Positions 48,566 through 57,681 of a DNA stretch of 64,000 bases are shown piece by piece. Origin of the DNA: RGIG1902 sp034926865 (GTDB taxonomy: Bacteria; Bacillota; Clostridia; Oscillospirales; Butyricicoccaceae); NCBI GenBank assembly GCA_034926865.1, contig JAYFQP010000001.1:1-64000 (forward strand). Direction: 5' to 3'. Made by a program: the position numbers and the translations under genes. Numbering within the stretch: the stretch's first letter is position 1; each line of letters opens with the position of its first letter. The notes below the pieces were generated by a model. The model worked only from the letters and a program-made list of their open reading frames with translations, ran no database searches and was not told the origin of the DNA.

Positions 48566-48610
48566 TCAAGCCTCGGTGATTGATTTTGCCGGGGCTTGAG
48601 TTATATTAAG
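48566..48610 (+). terminator. Hairpin between late promoter and packaging genes
   Basis: TCAAGCCTCGG (48566-48576) pairs with CCGGGGCTTGA (48589-48599), one G-U pair, around a 12-base loop, followed by GTTATATT. The T-run is weak, so this could be an antitermination-controlled or leaky terminator in the late leader. Confidence 0.4.
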
Positions 48611-48663
48611 CTCTCCATATATGGCAGAGAATGCGGATTAAAGCAGGTGATAAACACGCCAGT

Positions 48664-48867
48664 ATGAAAGAAAGAAATTGTAAGGATTGCGTATGGCGCA
48701 ATAGAGGATGTGAAAAGATAGTGTGCTTATGGCCTAAGTGCATATATGGAGGGAAAGAAGATGCCGAGCAAAGCGTTAAGACCATGCAAGCATCCGGGAT
48801 GTCCAGAGCTGACGCGAGACCCAAGCGGATACTGCGAGACACACAGGGCAGAGGCGAGGACGTATGA
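48664..48867 (+). CDS. Small Cys-rich protein overlapping the HNH gene (tentative)
   Basis: ATG 48664 lacks a good ribosome site. The first 35 residues (NCKDCVWRNRGCEKIVCLWP) are Cys-rich and resemble small zinc proteins of phages; the last 35 overlap the HNH gene in another phase. It may be real with an uncertain end. Confidence 0.35.
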   Translation: MKERNCKDCVWRNRGCEKIVCLWPKCIYGGKEDAEQSVKTMQASGMSRADARPKRILRDTQGRGEDV

Positions 48868-49114
48868 GCGATATAGAGGGAGCGCCACAAGCAGAGGCTA
48901 TGACAGGCAGTGGGAAGCGTTTAGGACACAGTATCTTAAACGACACCCGATATGCGAGGACTGTTTGAGAGCCAAGCCAGCGCAGTATGTGACGGCTACC
49001 GAGGTGCATCACGTTAAGAAGCTGAGGGACTATTCACAACTGAAATATGCTGAGGACAATCTTATGGCGCTTTGCCATGACTGCCATAGTAAACGCACAG
49101 CGAGAGGAGAATAA
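48761..49114 (+). CDS. HNH endonuclease of the packaging module
   Basis: ATG 48761 after TGGAGGGAAAGAAG. The 117-residue protein has a zinc-binding N-terminus (CKHPGCPEL... YCETH) and the HNH core (CEDCLRAKPA, ATEVHHVKKL, NLMALCHDCHSKRT). HNH proteins next to P27/HK97-type terminases assist cos cleavage during packaging. The terminase genes follow within 450 bases. Confidence 0.85.
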   Translation: MPSKALRPCKHPGCPELTRDPSGYCETHRAEARTYERYRGSATSRGYDRQWEAFRTQYLKRHPICEDCLRAKPAQYVTATEVHHVKKLRDYSQLKYAEDNLMALCHDCHSKRTARGE

Positions 49115-49116
49115 CG

Positions 49117-49431
49117 ATGGCAAGTGACAAACTAACAGCCAAGCTTAATATAGAGACACTGCTTGATGGCGAGCCAGAAGAGCTAGACTACATAAGGCAA
49201 GCTATAAGGGAAAAGAGAGAACGAGAGCAAACAGAGCCATGGCTTGATGCTGCAAAGCGAATATTGGATGTAAAGCCTAGCGACACGCTTTTGTTTAAGA
49301 TCAATGGAATGATATCTGAGCCGGCGCGCAATAAGATCAATACCATGTTGAAATCGAAGGTTCCTACTGGCACCAATATATTGTTGCTGAAAGAGGGCAT
49401 TAATGTGTCTGTATTGCTGTTTGACAATTAA
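49117..49431 (+). CDS. Hypothetical protein between HNH and terminase
   Basis: ATG 49117 after AGAGGAGAATAACG. The 104-residue product has a charged helical first half and ends in a hydrophobic strand-rich part (TNILLLKEGINVSVLLFDN). No family is recognised. It precedes the putative cos region. Confidence 0.5.
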   Translation: MASDKLTAKLNIETLLDGEPEELDYIRQAIREKREREQTEPWLDAAKRILDVKPSDTLLFKINGMISEPARNKINTMLKSKVPTGTNILLLKEGINVSVLLFDN

Positions 49432-49433
49432 CA

Positions 49434-49535
49434 CGCAGCAGGGGGATGGGGGCATAAATCCTTCACACCTGTGCTTTGGGGACCGATGAGGTTCACGGCG
49501 TTTAAAATCTTCCTTAAATAAAATAGTTTAAGGAA
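49434..49535 (+). other. Putative cos / packaging-start region
   Basis: Non-coding sequence between HNH and small terminase. It opens with a G-rich block (GGGGGATGGGGG at 49441-49452), continues with CATAAATCC, then GGGGACCG (49479-49486). A 9-bp A/T hairpin ends it (TTCCTTAAA at 49510-49518 with TTTAAGGAA at 49527-49535). Cos-type Firmicutes phages commonly have a G-rich block followed by a GGACCG-like motif at this position. The cut site cannot be fixed by reading alone. Confidence 0.45.
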
Positions 49536-49556
49536 AACAGAAGGGAGGCGCTTTTG

Positions 49557-50063
49557 ATGGCAAGGCCATCCAAGCCGATTAATCTCATGCTGCTTGAGGG
49601 CAAAACACACCTCACAAAGAAGCAGATAGCCGATAGATTAGCAAAAGAAGAATCATTGAGAACAAAGCGAGCGGTTAACCCAAACAAAAAAGTAGAAGAA
49701 AACCCCTGCGCTTTTGAAATGTTCAAAAAGCTTCAGGAACTATATAAAAATATTGAATACGTGGACGGCCTTGACGAGAACATTATTAACCGATATTGCC
49801 TACTTACTGCCGAGGTTGACAGCATGGAGCAGTTGCTTGAACGCATGAATAGCGACATCGATAAGTGCGAAAGTTCCGGTCAAATGGTGACGATGTATAA
49901 ATCCATTAGTGGTCTTGAAGGAAACTTAAACCGTTCCCGCGACATGCTTTTAAAAATGGAGGACAGGCTATTTTTAAATCCTACGGCGAGGGTAAAGAAT
50001 GTGCCTAAGAAGCAGGAAAAACCGCAGGAAACAGATTTTGATAGGAAGTTTGGCAATGTCTGA
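49557..50063 (+). CDS. Terminase small subunit, P27 family
   Basis: ATG 49557 after GGGAGGCG; an in-frame TTG precedes it. The 168-residue protein starts MARPSKPINLMLLEGKTHLT, the N-terminal pattern of P27-type small terminases, followed by helices (NIEYVDGLDENIINRYC, then a coiled coil). It recognises the packaging site. It overlaps the large terminase start by eight bases. Confidence 0.85.
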   Translation: MARPSKPINLMLLEGKTHLTKKQIADRLAKEESLRTKRAVNPNKKVEENPCAFEMFKKLQELYKNIEYVDGLDENIINRYCLLTAEVDSMEQLLERMNSDIDKCESSGQMVTMYKSISGLEGNLNRSRDMLLKMEDRLFLNPTARVKNVPKKQEKPQETDFDRKFGNV

Positions 50064-51783
50064 TATCAAAGACGAGCTTATCCAGTATGCCAACGACTGC
50101 ATCAGCGGCGAGATAGTTTCCTGCAAAAAGTTAAAATGGGCTTGCATGCGATTCCTCCGAGACCTTGATAGACAAGGTACGGAGGATTTTCCATATATAT
50201 TTGATTCTAGCAAGGCGCAGCAGTTTATTGACTGGATGGGATTGTTTAAGCATACCAAAGGCCCGTTGGCTGGGACATATAAGATATCGCATATATCCGA
50301 AAAGTTTGAGTTTGGAAATATCTATGGCTGGGTGCATAAAGATACCAGCCTAAGACGATTTCGCACGGTTTACATTCAAAAGGCCCGTAAAAACGCAAAG
50401 TCGCAAGACCTCGCTATGATGGCACTCTATGAGCTGTCGGCGCTTGGAGAATCATGCTCAGAGGTCTACGTCGCCGCCACCAAAAGAGAACAGACAAAAT
50501 ATGTTTGGGAAGAAGCAGACCTGATTTATAAACGGTCTGATTTTTTGCGGGATAAGTTCGTTACAAAATATGGAGTGATCGAACATCCTAAAAGCGGCTC
50601 AAAGTTTATTCGGCTATCAAAGGACGATGCGAAGAAAGGCTCTGGCTCTAACCCGCAGTGCGGCATCCTCGACGAATACCACGAGCATGAAACATCTGAA
50701 TATTACGACCTGATAACGTCCGGCATGAAAACCCGTCAGCAACCCATTCTCGTTATCATCACCACGGCGGGAGTTAACCTCAATTCTCCCTGCTACAAAG
50801 AGGTTTATACATACGCCTCAAAAATCCTTGACTCGGACAACCCCACGGAAAATGACCGCTATTTTGCCGTTATCTACGAACTGGACAAAGATGAAAACGG
50901 CGAGCTGATAGATGATATCAACGATGAATCCTGCTGGCGCAAATCAAACCCGGTAATCTATAACGACCCAACCGCTCTTGAAAATATTCGCGCTGAGCTG
51001 GCTGTCGCAAAAGACGTGCCGGAAAAGATGCTTGATTTTCTCACAAAGACAATGAATGTGTGGGTGAATCAACGCGCCGCCGGTTACATGCAGATGGACC
51101 GCTGGGCGAAATGTGCGGCGACGAAAGAAAACCCCATGCCGAATGTGGACGGGCTGGAAGTCGTGACCGGGCTTGACCTGTCAATGACAACCGACTTGAC
51201 CAGCACAAGCCACGAAATACGGCTCCCCGATGGCAAGATCGGCGTTATGTCCCATTCGTTTATGCCGAAGGAAACCTTGCAGAAGCGGGCGAGACAAGAC
51301 CATACGCAATACCCGGCATGGGTAAAGGCGGGCTGGATAACGGCGACGCCGGGCGCGGTGGTTGATTACGATTATATCCTTGACTATCTGGACAAGACCT
51401 ACGAGCTGCACCACTGGAAAAAGGGCGAGGTCTGCTATGACCGGGCAATGGCGACATGGCTGGCTCAAAGGCTGGAAGAGCGCGGGTATATCCCGGTTGA
51501 AGTAATACAAGGAATGTATACGCTTGGCAACCCGACAAAGCATTTTCGTGACGAGGTTTATAAAGGAAACGTCATTCACGAAAACAATCCGGTTTTAACA
51601 TGGGCAATGGGGAACGCCGTAACACGCTGTGACAGCAATGAAAACCTTATGCTTGATAAAGTACATTCCACAGAACGCATTGACCCTGCGGCGGCGCTCA
51701 TGGACGCGCACGTGCGGTATATTTTGAAAAACCCAAAAATGACCTATGAAAAGCACGGGCTGAGAAGCTTGGCAGACGACTAG
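50056..51783 (+). CDS. Terminase large subunit, HK97/P27 type
   Basis: ATG 50056 (MSDIKDELIQ) overlaps the small subunit. The 575-residue protein has a Walker A-like KARKNAKSQ near residue 112, in which Ala stands where family members often have Gly. The Walker B acidic pair is in CGILDEYHEHE near residue 206. The nuclease domain has GLDLSMTTDL near residue 373 and DPAAALMDAHVRY near the end. It translocates and cuts DNA. Confidence 0.92.
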   Translation: MSDIKDELIQYANDCISGEIVSCKKLKWACMRFLRDLDRQGTEDFPYIFDSSKAQQFIDWMGLFKHTKGPLAGTYKISHISEKFEFGNIYGWVHKDTSLRRFRTVYIQKARKNAKSQDLAMMALYELSALGESCSEVYVAATKREQTKYVWEEADLIYKRSDFLRDKFVTKYGVIEHPKSGSKFIRLSKDDAKKGSGSNPQCGILDEYHEHETSEYYDLITSGMKTRQQPILVIITTAGVNLNSPCYKEVYTYASKILDSDNPTENDRYFAVIYELDKDENGELIDDINDESCWRKSNPVIYNDPTALENIRAELAVAKDVPEKMLDFLTKTMNVWVNQRAAGYMQMDRWAKCAATKENPMPNVDGLEVVTGLDLSMTTDLTSTSHEIRLPDGKIGVMSHSFMPKETLQKRARQDHTQYPAWVKAGWITATPGAVVDYDYILDYLDKTYELHHWKKGEVCYDRAMATWLAQRLEERGYIPVEVIQGMYTLGNPTKHFRDEVYKGNVIHENNPVLTWAMGNAVTRCDSNENLMLDKVHSTERIDPAAALMDAHVRYILKNPKMTYEKHGLRSLADD

Positions 51784-51798
51784 AAAGAAGGTGATAAT

Positions 51799-53055
51799 TT
51801 GAACATTGCTAAAAAAGCCGCGTTAAAAGTATTGAATATGTCCATCAGCGAATACAACAGCCGCTTTTTATCTGGCGAACCGCTAACGGATAGCGAGCAG
51901 AATGTTGATACTGATACCGCGCTGAAATACTCCGTTGTGTTTGCCTGCTGTCGTGTACTGGCTGAGACGTTCGCCTCTGTTCCTATTCTGCTTTACAAAA
52001 AGAATGGGAACGAGCGCGAGGCCGTGACCGACCTGCCCATCTACGACATTCTCCACAATGCCCCAAATGAGGAAATGTCTCATTTCAATTTTTCAGAAGC
52101 CATGATGATGTCAATGAACACGGGCGGCAACGCCATTGCGCAGCGCCTGTTTAATGCCAAAGGAGAGCTTGTAGGGTTATACCCAATTTGCGCAGAGATA
52201 GACCGTGATAAGGAAACCAGAAAACTGATTTATAAGGCACAGGATGGGGGGCAGACGCGAACATTTCAACGGTCAGAGATATTTCACGTTCCGGGGCCAT
52301 CGCTTGATGGCATAAATGGGCTTTCCCCAATTTCTTACGCAGCGTCGGCCATCAGGCTTGGCTTGTCCTATGAGCAATTTGGCATTCAGTTTTTCCGTAA
52401 TGCGGCAAATCCATCCGGGGCGTTTTCAAACGATGGAGAGCTAAGCGAAGAGGCATATAACCGCTTAAAAAAGCAGCTTAAAGAAAACTACACCGGGCTG
52501 AAAAATACGGGAACCCCGATGCTATTAGAGGGCGGGATGAAGTGGTTACAATTTTCCGTAAACCCAACCGATGCGCAGCTTCTTGAAAGTAAAAACTTCC
52601 AGATTGAGGACATATGCCGGGTATATCGCGTACCGCAGCATCTTGTGAATAAACTGGACCGCTCTACATTCAGCAACATCGAGCAGCAGGCGCTTGAATT
52701 TGTGGTTTACACGATGCTCCCTCACTTTAAAAGATATGAGGAATGCATCAACGCCCAGCTTCTAACACTTGAACAGCGTAGGCAAGGGTATTTTTGGGAG
52801 CATAAGATTGATGGGCTTCTAAGGGGCGACAGTACGGCTAGGGCGGCGTTCTATGCATCTGGCCGTCAATGGGGATGGCTGTGCATCAATGATATTCGCA
52901 GGCTGGAAAATCTGCCCGGCATAGGTCCGGAAGGTGACAAGTTCCTCGAACCCGCAAACATGATAGAAGTGGGAGGGAATCAAGTGGTAGCTGCCAACGC
53001 AAAGGTTCTAAAGGAAATAGAAAATATTTTAAAAGAAAGGAGCAATGCAAATTGA
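51799..53055 (+). CDS. Portal protein, HK97 family
   Basis: TTG 51799 with AGAAGGTGATAAT. The 418-residue protein has the HK97 portal pattern: ALKYSVVFACCRVLAETFAS near residue 45, the region around IAQRLFNAKGELVGLYP, and IEDICRVYRVPQHLV near residue 270. It forms the dodecameric vertex. The stop overlaps the protease start. Confidence 0.92.
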   Translation: MNIAKKAALKVLNMSISEYNSRFLSGEPLTDSEQNVDTDTALKYSVVFACCRVLAETFASVPILLYKKNGNEREAVTDLPIYDILHNAPNEEMSHFNFSEAMMMSMNTGGNAIAQRLFNAKGELVGLYPICAEIDRDKETRKLIYKAQDGGQTRTFQRSEIFHVPGPSLDGINGLSPISYAASAIRLGLSYEQFGIQFFRNAANPSGAFSNDGELSEEAYNRLKKQLKENYTGLKNTGTPMLLEGGMKWLQFSVNPTDAQLLESKNFQIEDICRVYRVPQHLVNKLDRSTFSNIEQQALEFVVYTMLPHFKRYEECINAQLLTLEQRRQGYFWEHKIDGLLRGDSTARAAFYASGRQWGWLCINDIRRLENLPGIGPEGDKFLEPANMIEVGGNQVVAANAKVLKEIENILKERSNAN

Positions 53056-53786
53056 GTTTTTGGAAGTTTACCAACTTAGCAGCGACCGAAACGGAACCGG
53101 AAAGCGTAGAACTGCGCATCGAAGGAGACATTGTAGATGACAATGATGCGTGGCTATACGAAGCATACGGGATTAAAACGACGGCGCCTAACGCATTTAA
53201 AGCAGCACTTGCAGAGCATGACGGAAAACTGTTGTCTGTGTGGATCGACAGCGACGGCGGGGATGTATTTGCCGCTGATGGCATATACACAGCGCTAATG
53301 GAACGCAAAGGCTTTGTAACTGTAAAAATTATAAAAGCGTTTTCTGCGGCGTCAGAAATTGCAATGGCAGGTGGAAAAGTACAGATATCGCCTATCGGGA
53401 AAGTGCTTGTGCATGACCCGTCAGCGGGCGCGGGTGGAAACGCAAAAGACCATAGGCATGTAGCGGATTTTCTTGACTCGGTGAAAGAGTCAATTATAAA
53501 CGCTTATCAGCTTAAAACCGGGTTGAGCAGAAATAAGATAAGCCAAATGATGGCAGATGAAACGCTGATGGATGCAAAAGCGGCTATCAAAAATGGGTTT
53601 GCTGATGAGGAACTTTACACGGACAACAATCAAACCACGGTAGCAATGGATTTTTCGTTTATGAAAATCCGCGCACTTAATTCTTTTAAAGCACCGACCG
53701 CAAAGCTTGAGGCGCTTGAACCCCCCCCAGATACCACAGCAACCGACATAGCAAAAGCAAAGCTTGCCTTGCAGATTAAACTGTAG
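53052..53786 (+). CDS. ClpP-like prohead protease
   Basis: TTG 53052 lies after AAAGGAGCAATGCAAA and overlaps the portal stop. The 244-residue protein shows WIDSDGGDVFAADGIYTAL, a nucleophile region KAFSAASEIAMAGG (Ser about 98-101) and the histidine in VLVHDPSAG. It processes capsid subunits. A Pro-rich tail (EPPPDTTA) follows. Confidence 0.85.
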   Translation: MSFWKFTNLAATETEPESVELRIEGDIVDDNDAWLYEAYGIKTTAPNAFKAALAEHDGKLLSVWIDSDGGDVFAADGIYTALMERKGFVTVKIIKAFSAASEIAMAGGKVQISPIGKVLVHDPSAGAGGNAKDHRHVADFLDSVKESIINAYQLKTGLSRNKISQMMADETLMDAKAAIKNGFADEELYTDNNQTTVAMDFSFMKIRALNSFKAPTAKLEALEPPPDTTATDIAKAKLALQIKL

Positions 53787-53829
53787 GGCAATTTTTATAC
53801 CCAATTATAATTACAAAGGAGAATAAAAA

Positions 53830-55125
53830 ATGTTTAAAAGCAAAGCCATGAAAGCGCTCTTTGCTGACCTTGCCGCAAAGCAGACAGCAGCGCAGGCCCT
53901 TATGAATAAAGAGGGCGTAACCGCTGCGGAGCTGACAGCGGCGTCTAATGAAATTGCAACCATTCAGGCAAAGATCAAGACGCAAGAAACCCTTGACAGC
54001 GGAAAGAATTTTGACGAGAACGGCGAGGAAGTGCAGGACAAAACCCCTGTAAACACTCCTGTTTATGCTGAGCCAAAGGACCACAAGAAAGGCCCATTCA
54101 ATAGTTTTGGTGAGCAGTTGAAAGCCGTTGTCGCGTCTTCCCGTCCGGGCGTTGCGATTGACAATCGTCTGCTTACAATTCAAAATGCCAGCGGAGCGAA
54201 TGAAACCGTTCCTTCCGAGGGCGGCTTCCTCGTACAGCAGGATTTCATTTCCGAAATCCAGAAAGTTATGTTTGACCAGTCCCCGCTTTTGTCTATGTGC
54301 CGTCAGGTTCCCATCAGCGGCAACGCGAACGGCGTAAAACTGAATGGCATTGACGAAACCAGCCGCGCTACTGGCTCCCGCTGGGGCGGCGTGCAGGGAT
54401 ATTGGGCTTCTGAGGCATCCACCGTCAGCGGCAGCAAGCCAAAGTTCCGCAAGATCGAGTTGTCTCTCAATAAGTTGATGGCGCTGTATTATGCCACCGA
54501 TGAATTGCTGGCCGATTCTTCCGCTATGGAATCCGTACTGTCTCAGGCATTCGCAGAAGAGCTGTCTTTCCTTGCCGTTGACTCCTTGATTCGCGGCACT
54601 GGCGCAGGACAGCCCCTTGGCATACTTAATTCCGGCGCTCTGATTTCTCAGGCAAAGGAATCCGCACAGGCCGCAGACACTATTGTTCATGAGAATATCA
54701 GCAAGATGTGGAATCGCTTGCTTGCTCCGTCCCGCTCCAATGCAGTATGGCTTATCAATCAGGAGTGCGAGCCGCAGCTTGACGCCATGTCTTTAGCCAT
54801 CGGCACGGGCGGTACGCTCTCTCCGCTTGCCATGGAATACATGACAAAGGGCACACTAAAGGGCCGTCCTGTTATGCCTATGGAGCAGTGCGCCGCTTTG
54901 GGCGACGCTGGGGACATTATGCTGGTTGACCCGACAATGTATCTGCTTGCCACAAAGGGCGCTCCGCAGATGGCATCTTCCATGCACGTTCAGTTCCTTT
55001 ATGACGAAATGACCTTCCGCATTACATATCGTCTTGACGGTCAGCCTGTTATTAACAGCCCGATCACCCCGTATAAGGGCGCAAACACACTGTCCAGCTT
55101 TATTTCGCTGGCGGCAAGAGCATAA
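53830..55125 (+). CDS. Major capsid protein, HK97 fold
   Basis: ATG 53830 after AAAGGAGAATAAAAA. The first about 100 of 431 residues are a helical, Lys/Glu/Ala-rich delta domain that acts as built-in scaffold and is removed by the protease. The rest is the HK97-type shell domain with NETVPSEGGFLVQQDF near residue 118, and GRPVMPMEQCAALG near residue 347. It is the main shell protein. Confidence 0.92.
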   Translation: MFKSKAMKALFADLAAKQTAAQALMNKEGVTAAELTAASNEIATIQAKIKTQETLDSGKNFDENGEEVQDKTPVNTPVYAEPKDHKKGPFNSFGEQLKAVVASSRPGVAIDNRLLTIQNASGANETVPSEGGFLVQQDFISEIQKVMFDQSPLLSMCRQVPISGNANGVKLNGIDETSRATGSRWGGVQGYWASEASTVSGSKPKFRKIELSLNKLMALYYATDELLADSSAMESVLSQAFAEELSFLAVDSLIRGTGAGQPLGILNSGALISQAKESAQAADTIVHENISKMWNRLLAPSRSNAVWLINQECEPQLDAMSLAIGTGGTLSPLAMEYMTKGTLKGRPVMPMEQCAALGDAGDIMLVDPTMYLLATKGAPQMASSMHVQFLYDEMTFRITYRLDGQPVINSPITPYKGANTLSSFISLAARA

Positions 55126-55136
55126 GGAGGTAAGCA

Positions 55137-55598
55137 ATGGATAAGTTTTTACAGCCTGTAAAGGGGCTTGACCCTGTTGCCGATGCATTCGCCGGCACTG
55201 CGACAAGTGATGTTATCAATATGGAAAATATCATCGAGGGTGCTTTTGTGGTTTACAAGGGTGTCGGCACAACCGGCACCAGCACGATCACGCTTGAAGC
55301 TTGCGATGATGTAACGCCGACTACGACTTCCGCTATTGCGTTTGAATATCAGGCCAACACAACCGGCGATACATACGGCGCAGTTACAGCGGCCACAACT
55401 GCCGGATTTGCCACAACTGCCGGCAGCTCTCAGATTTACGTTGTTTATGTTCACGCTTCTAAACTGGCAGCGTCCGGCTATGGCTATGTTAGGCTGAAAG
55501 CAACTGAGGTTGTCGATAGCCCCGTACTCGGAGGCATTGTGTTTATACCGCTGAAAGTGCGTAACGGTCAGGCCATACCCGGCAGCCGTATTGTTTAA
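55137..55598 (+). CDS. Head-region structural protein (decoration-like)
   Basis: ATG 55137 after AAGGAGGTAAGCA. The 153-residue protein is Thr/Ala/Gly-rich and beta-like (STITLEACDDVTPTTTSAI), lies directly after the capsid gene and is followed by a strong terminator. Layout and position suggest a decoration protein, but no family match is certain. Confidence 0.55.
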   Translation: MDKFLQPVKGLDPVADAFAGTATSDVINMENIIEGAFVVYKGVGTTGTSTITLEACDDVTPTTTSAIAFEYQANTTGDTYGAVTAATTAGFATTAGSSQIYVVYVHASKLAASGYGYVRLKATEVVDSPVLGGIVFIPLKVRNGQAIPGSRIV

Positions 55599-55603
55599 AT
55601 TAT

Positions 55604-55630
55604 AAGGGGCGGCTACACCGCCCCTTTTTC
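55604..55630 (+). terminator. Strong terminator or attenuator after the head gene block
   Basis: A perfect 9-bp stem (AAGGGGCGG at 55604-55612 with CCGCCCCTT at 55618-55626), loop CTACA, then TTTC. It sits inside the late operon, so it probably lowers expression of the connector genes relative to capsid. Confidence 0.8.
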
Positions 55631-55646
55631 TTAAAGGAGGCAATTT

Positions 55647-55895
55647 ATGATTGCAAAAGTTAAATCTCAATGGGTTGACGGCGATCTTGTTTTTTATGAC
55701 CTGAGCGGAAATGAAATCGCCCGTTTTGACGAATCAGCGCACACGCTGACCGTTGAAGGTGACGCAGTAGCGCACGGAACGCAAGCGGCAGTTATTGCCG
55801 ACATTGGCGATTCTGCAACAGGGGCGCAGATTGCCGCAGCCGTAAATGCCCTTATTGATGCTGTACAGGCGTTCGGCATTGTAGCCACCGTGTAA
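55647..55895 (+). CDS. Hypothetical head-region protein
   Basis: ATG 55647 after AAAGGAGGCAATTT. The 82-residue protein has a beta-like first half (WVDGDLVFYDLSGNEIARFD) and an Ala/Ile-rich helix. Small proteins like this often lie before the head-tail connectors. Function unknown. Confidence 0.5.
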   Translation: MIAKVKSQWVDGDLVFYDLSGNEIARFDESAHTLTVEGDAVAHGTQAAVIADIGDSATGAQIAAAVNALIDAVQAFGIVATV

Positions 55896-55907
55896 GGCGG
55901 TGATTGC

Positions 55908-56531
55908 ATGTATACCCTGACGCTTAAAACAGCGCCGACAGTCGAACCAATCACTACAGCACAGGCAATTAGTTATATGCGACTGGGGACATTGGACACG
56001 ACAGAAACGGCTTATTTAACTGGTCTTATAAAAACCGCTCGCGAATACTGCGAGGGCTTTCAGAAACGCGCTTACATCACTCAGACATGGGAAATGTCAC
56101 TGAGCTGTTTCCCATCGGAGCATACCAACCATCTGACGGAATACCACCGCTCGGATGTGATAGAAATCCCGAAAGGTAGCTTACAGAGGGTGAACAGCGT
56201 CAAGTATACCGATTCTTTCGGCGCGACGACGACGCTCGCAGAAAACGCGGACTACATTGTAGCGAAGCGCGGAATTCTCGGACGTATATCCCCGCCGTAT
56301 GGCTGCATATGGCCTACGACAACGCTATATCCGCTTGACCCGATTGTGATTGAGTTTACATGCGGATACGGCGATGCGGGAACGAATGTGCCAATGAAAG
56401 CCATGCAGTCAATGTATATGCTGATATCGTACTGGTGGGACAACCGGGTGGCGGCTGACACGTCCGTCCCGAAAGAAGTTGATTTTGCGGTGCGGGCGCT
56501 GCTATCAATGGACAGAATCGCGGTGATATGA
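55908..56531 (+). CDS. Head-tail connector (gp6-like adaptor)
   Basis: ATG 55908 after AAGGCGGTGATTGC. The 207-residue protein matches the HK97 gp6/phage connector family: TTAQAISYMRL near residue 17, TAREYCEGFQKRAYITQTWE near residue 43, and the C-terminal helices with MYMLISYWWDNR. It forms the ring below the portal. Confidence 0.8.
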   Translation: MYTLTLKTAPTVEPITTAQAISYMRLGTLDTTETAYLTGLIKTAREYCEGFQKRAYITQTWEMSLSCFPSEHTNHLTEYHRSDVIEIPKGSLQRVNSVKYTDSFGATTTLAENADYIVAKRGILGRISPPYGCIWPTTTLYPLDPIVIEFTCGYGDAGTNVPMKAMQSMYMLISYWWDNRVAADTSVPKEVDFAVRALLSMDRIAVI

Positions 56532-56881
56532 TGCAGAGCGGTGATTTACGAACGCCTATTAGAATCCAGCACGAAGTTACGACAGGAACGGGCAGCTTTG
56601 CAACGGTAACATGGTACGACCTTGACGATACGGCGCACGCTGGAACCGCTTATAACATTTACGCAAAGTGGGTAAACGTTCACGGCTCGGAAGCGTGGGT
56701 AGCTGATAGTGTACAAGCGCAGCTTGGCGCAACCGTCACAATTCGTTATCGTTCCGATGTAACTTCGACATGCCGCGTCTTGTTAGGCTCTACGATATAT
56801 GAAATTGCATCGCCAGACAATATCAAGCAACGGAATGAATGGTTAGAGATCAAGGTAAAAGCATCGGTGATGGGCCAATGA
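56528..56881 (+). CDS. Head closure protein (SPP1 gp16-like)
   Basis: ATG 56528 overlaps the adaptor stop (a second ATG follows at 56531). The 117-residue product has the head-closure pattern LRTPIRIQHEV at the start and IRYRSDVTSTCRVLLGSTIY near residue 73. It plugs the connector after packaging. Confidence 0.75.
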   Translation: MMQSGDLRTPIRIQHEVTTGTGSFATVTWYDLDDTAHAGTAYNIYAKWVNVHGSEAWVADSVQAQLGATVTIRYRSDVTSTCRVLLGSTIYEIASPDNIKQRNEWLEIKVKASVMGQ

Positions 56882-57330
56882 AAACTAAGTATTATGGCGG
56901 TAAAGGCAAATATGGTTCGTCCGCTCTTTCTGCATCGCTTACGGTTTCCGGGCTTGACGAATATTTAGCAAAAATACAAGCGGCAGGAAACAACATCGAG
57001 GAAGCTTGCAAAGCCGCCGTAAATGCCGCCGCCCCAATCGTTGAGGCTGACATGAAAGCCGGAGCGGAGCGGCACAAGGATAGCGGCGACGTTGTAGACG
57101 CGATAGAAGCAAAACCCGCCGAAACAAGCGGATATGGTGTGTGGGCCTCTGTTGGGATTGACATGGAGAAACACCCGGAGGCCATACATGCGGTATATCA
57201 AGAGTACGGTGACGGACATAGCCCCGGCTTTCCTGACCCGTTTGTGCGGCCTGCGTTTGACAATAACAAAGCAAAAATAAAAGCGGCAGAAAAAGCAGAG
57301 CTAAAGAAATGGGGTGTGCCGATTGAGTGA
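56878..57330 (+). CDS. HK97 gp10-like tail-neck protein
   Basis: ATG 56878 overlaps the previous stop. The 150-residue protein has LTVSGLDEYLAKIQAAGNNI near residue 20 and VYQEYGDGHSPGFPDPFVRP near residue 108, the standard signature of the HK97 gp10 family at the tail neck. It overlaps the next gene. Confidence 0.8.
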   Translation: MKTKYYGGKGKYGSSALSASLTVSGLDEYLAKIQAAGNNIEEACKAAVNAAAPIVEADMKAGAERHKDSGDVVDAIEAKPAETSGYGVWASVGIDMEKHPEAIHAVYQEYGDGHSPGFPDPFVRPAFDNNKAKIKAAEKAELKKWGVPIE

Positions 57331-57676
57331 ATGGATAGGCAAATGCGAGACAATTTTAACGGCAATCGGCCTGCCCTATCGAATGGAGCGAATGACATGT
57401 CCTACGGCGCAACTGCCAGACACATATATCACTTATTTTTTGGTGGTAGATAATGATAAAGCGTGGGCGAACAACGCGGGGACAAGCCATGTTTCGAGAA
57501 TACAAGTCAGTTTGTTTTACCGCAACAACAACATTATACAAACCGTCCCAGACCAGATTGAAGCCGCTTTTATAGCGGCTAATTTTATGCGAGGTGACGC
57601 AGGACGGATACCGCATCAGAATGACACGGGCCATTACGGATGGCGACGTGATTTTCGTTATTACGAAGGGAGATAA
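57323..57676 (+). CDS. Tail terminator-like minor protein
   Basis: TTG 57323 (or GTG 57314) starts a 117-residue product, overlapping the previous stop. It has an alpha/beta layout with YITYFLVVDNDKAWANN near residue 35 and FYRNNN near residue 65, as in tail-completion proteins before the major tail gene. It likely caps the tail tube. Confidence 0.6.
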   Translation: MSEWIGKCETILTAIGLPYRMERMTCPTAQLPDTYITYFLVVDNDKAWANNAGTSHVSRIQVSLFYRNNNIIQTVPDQIEAAFIAANFMRGDAGRIPHQNDTGHYGWRRDFRYYEGR

Positions 57677-57681
57677 AAATT

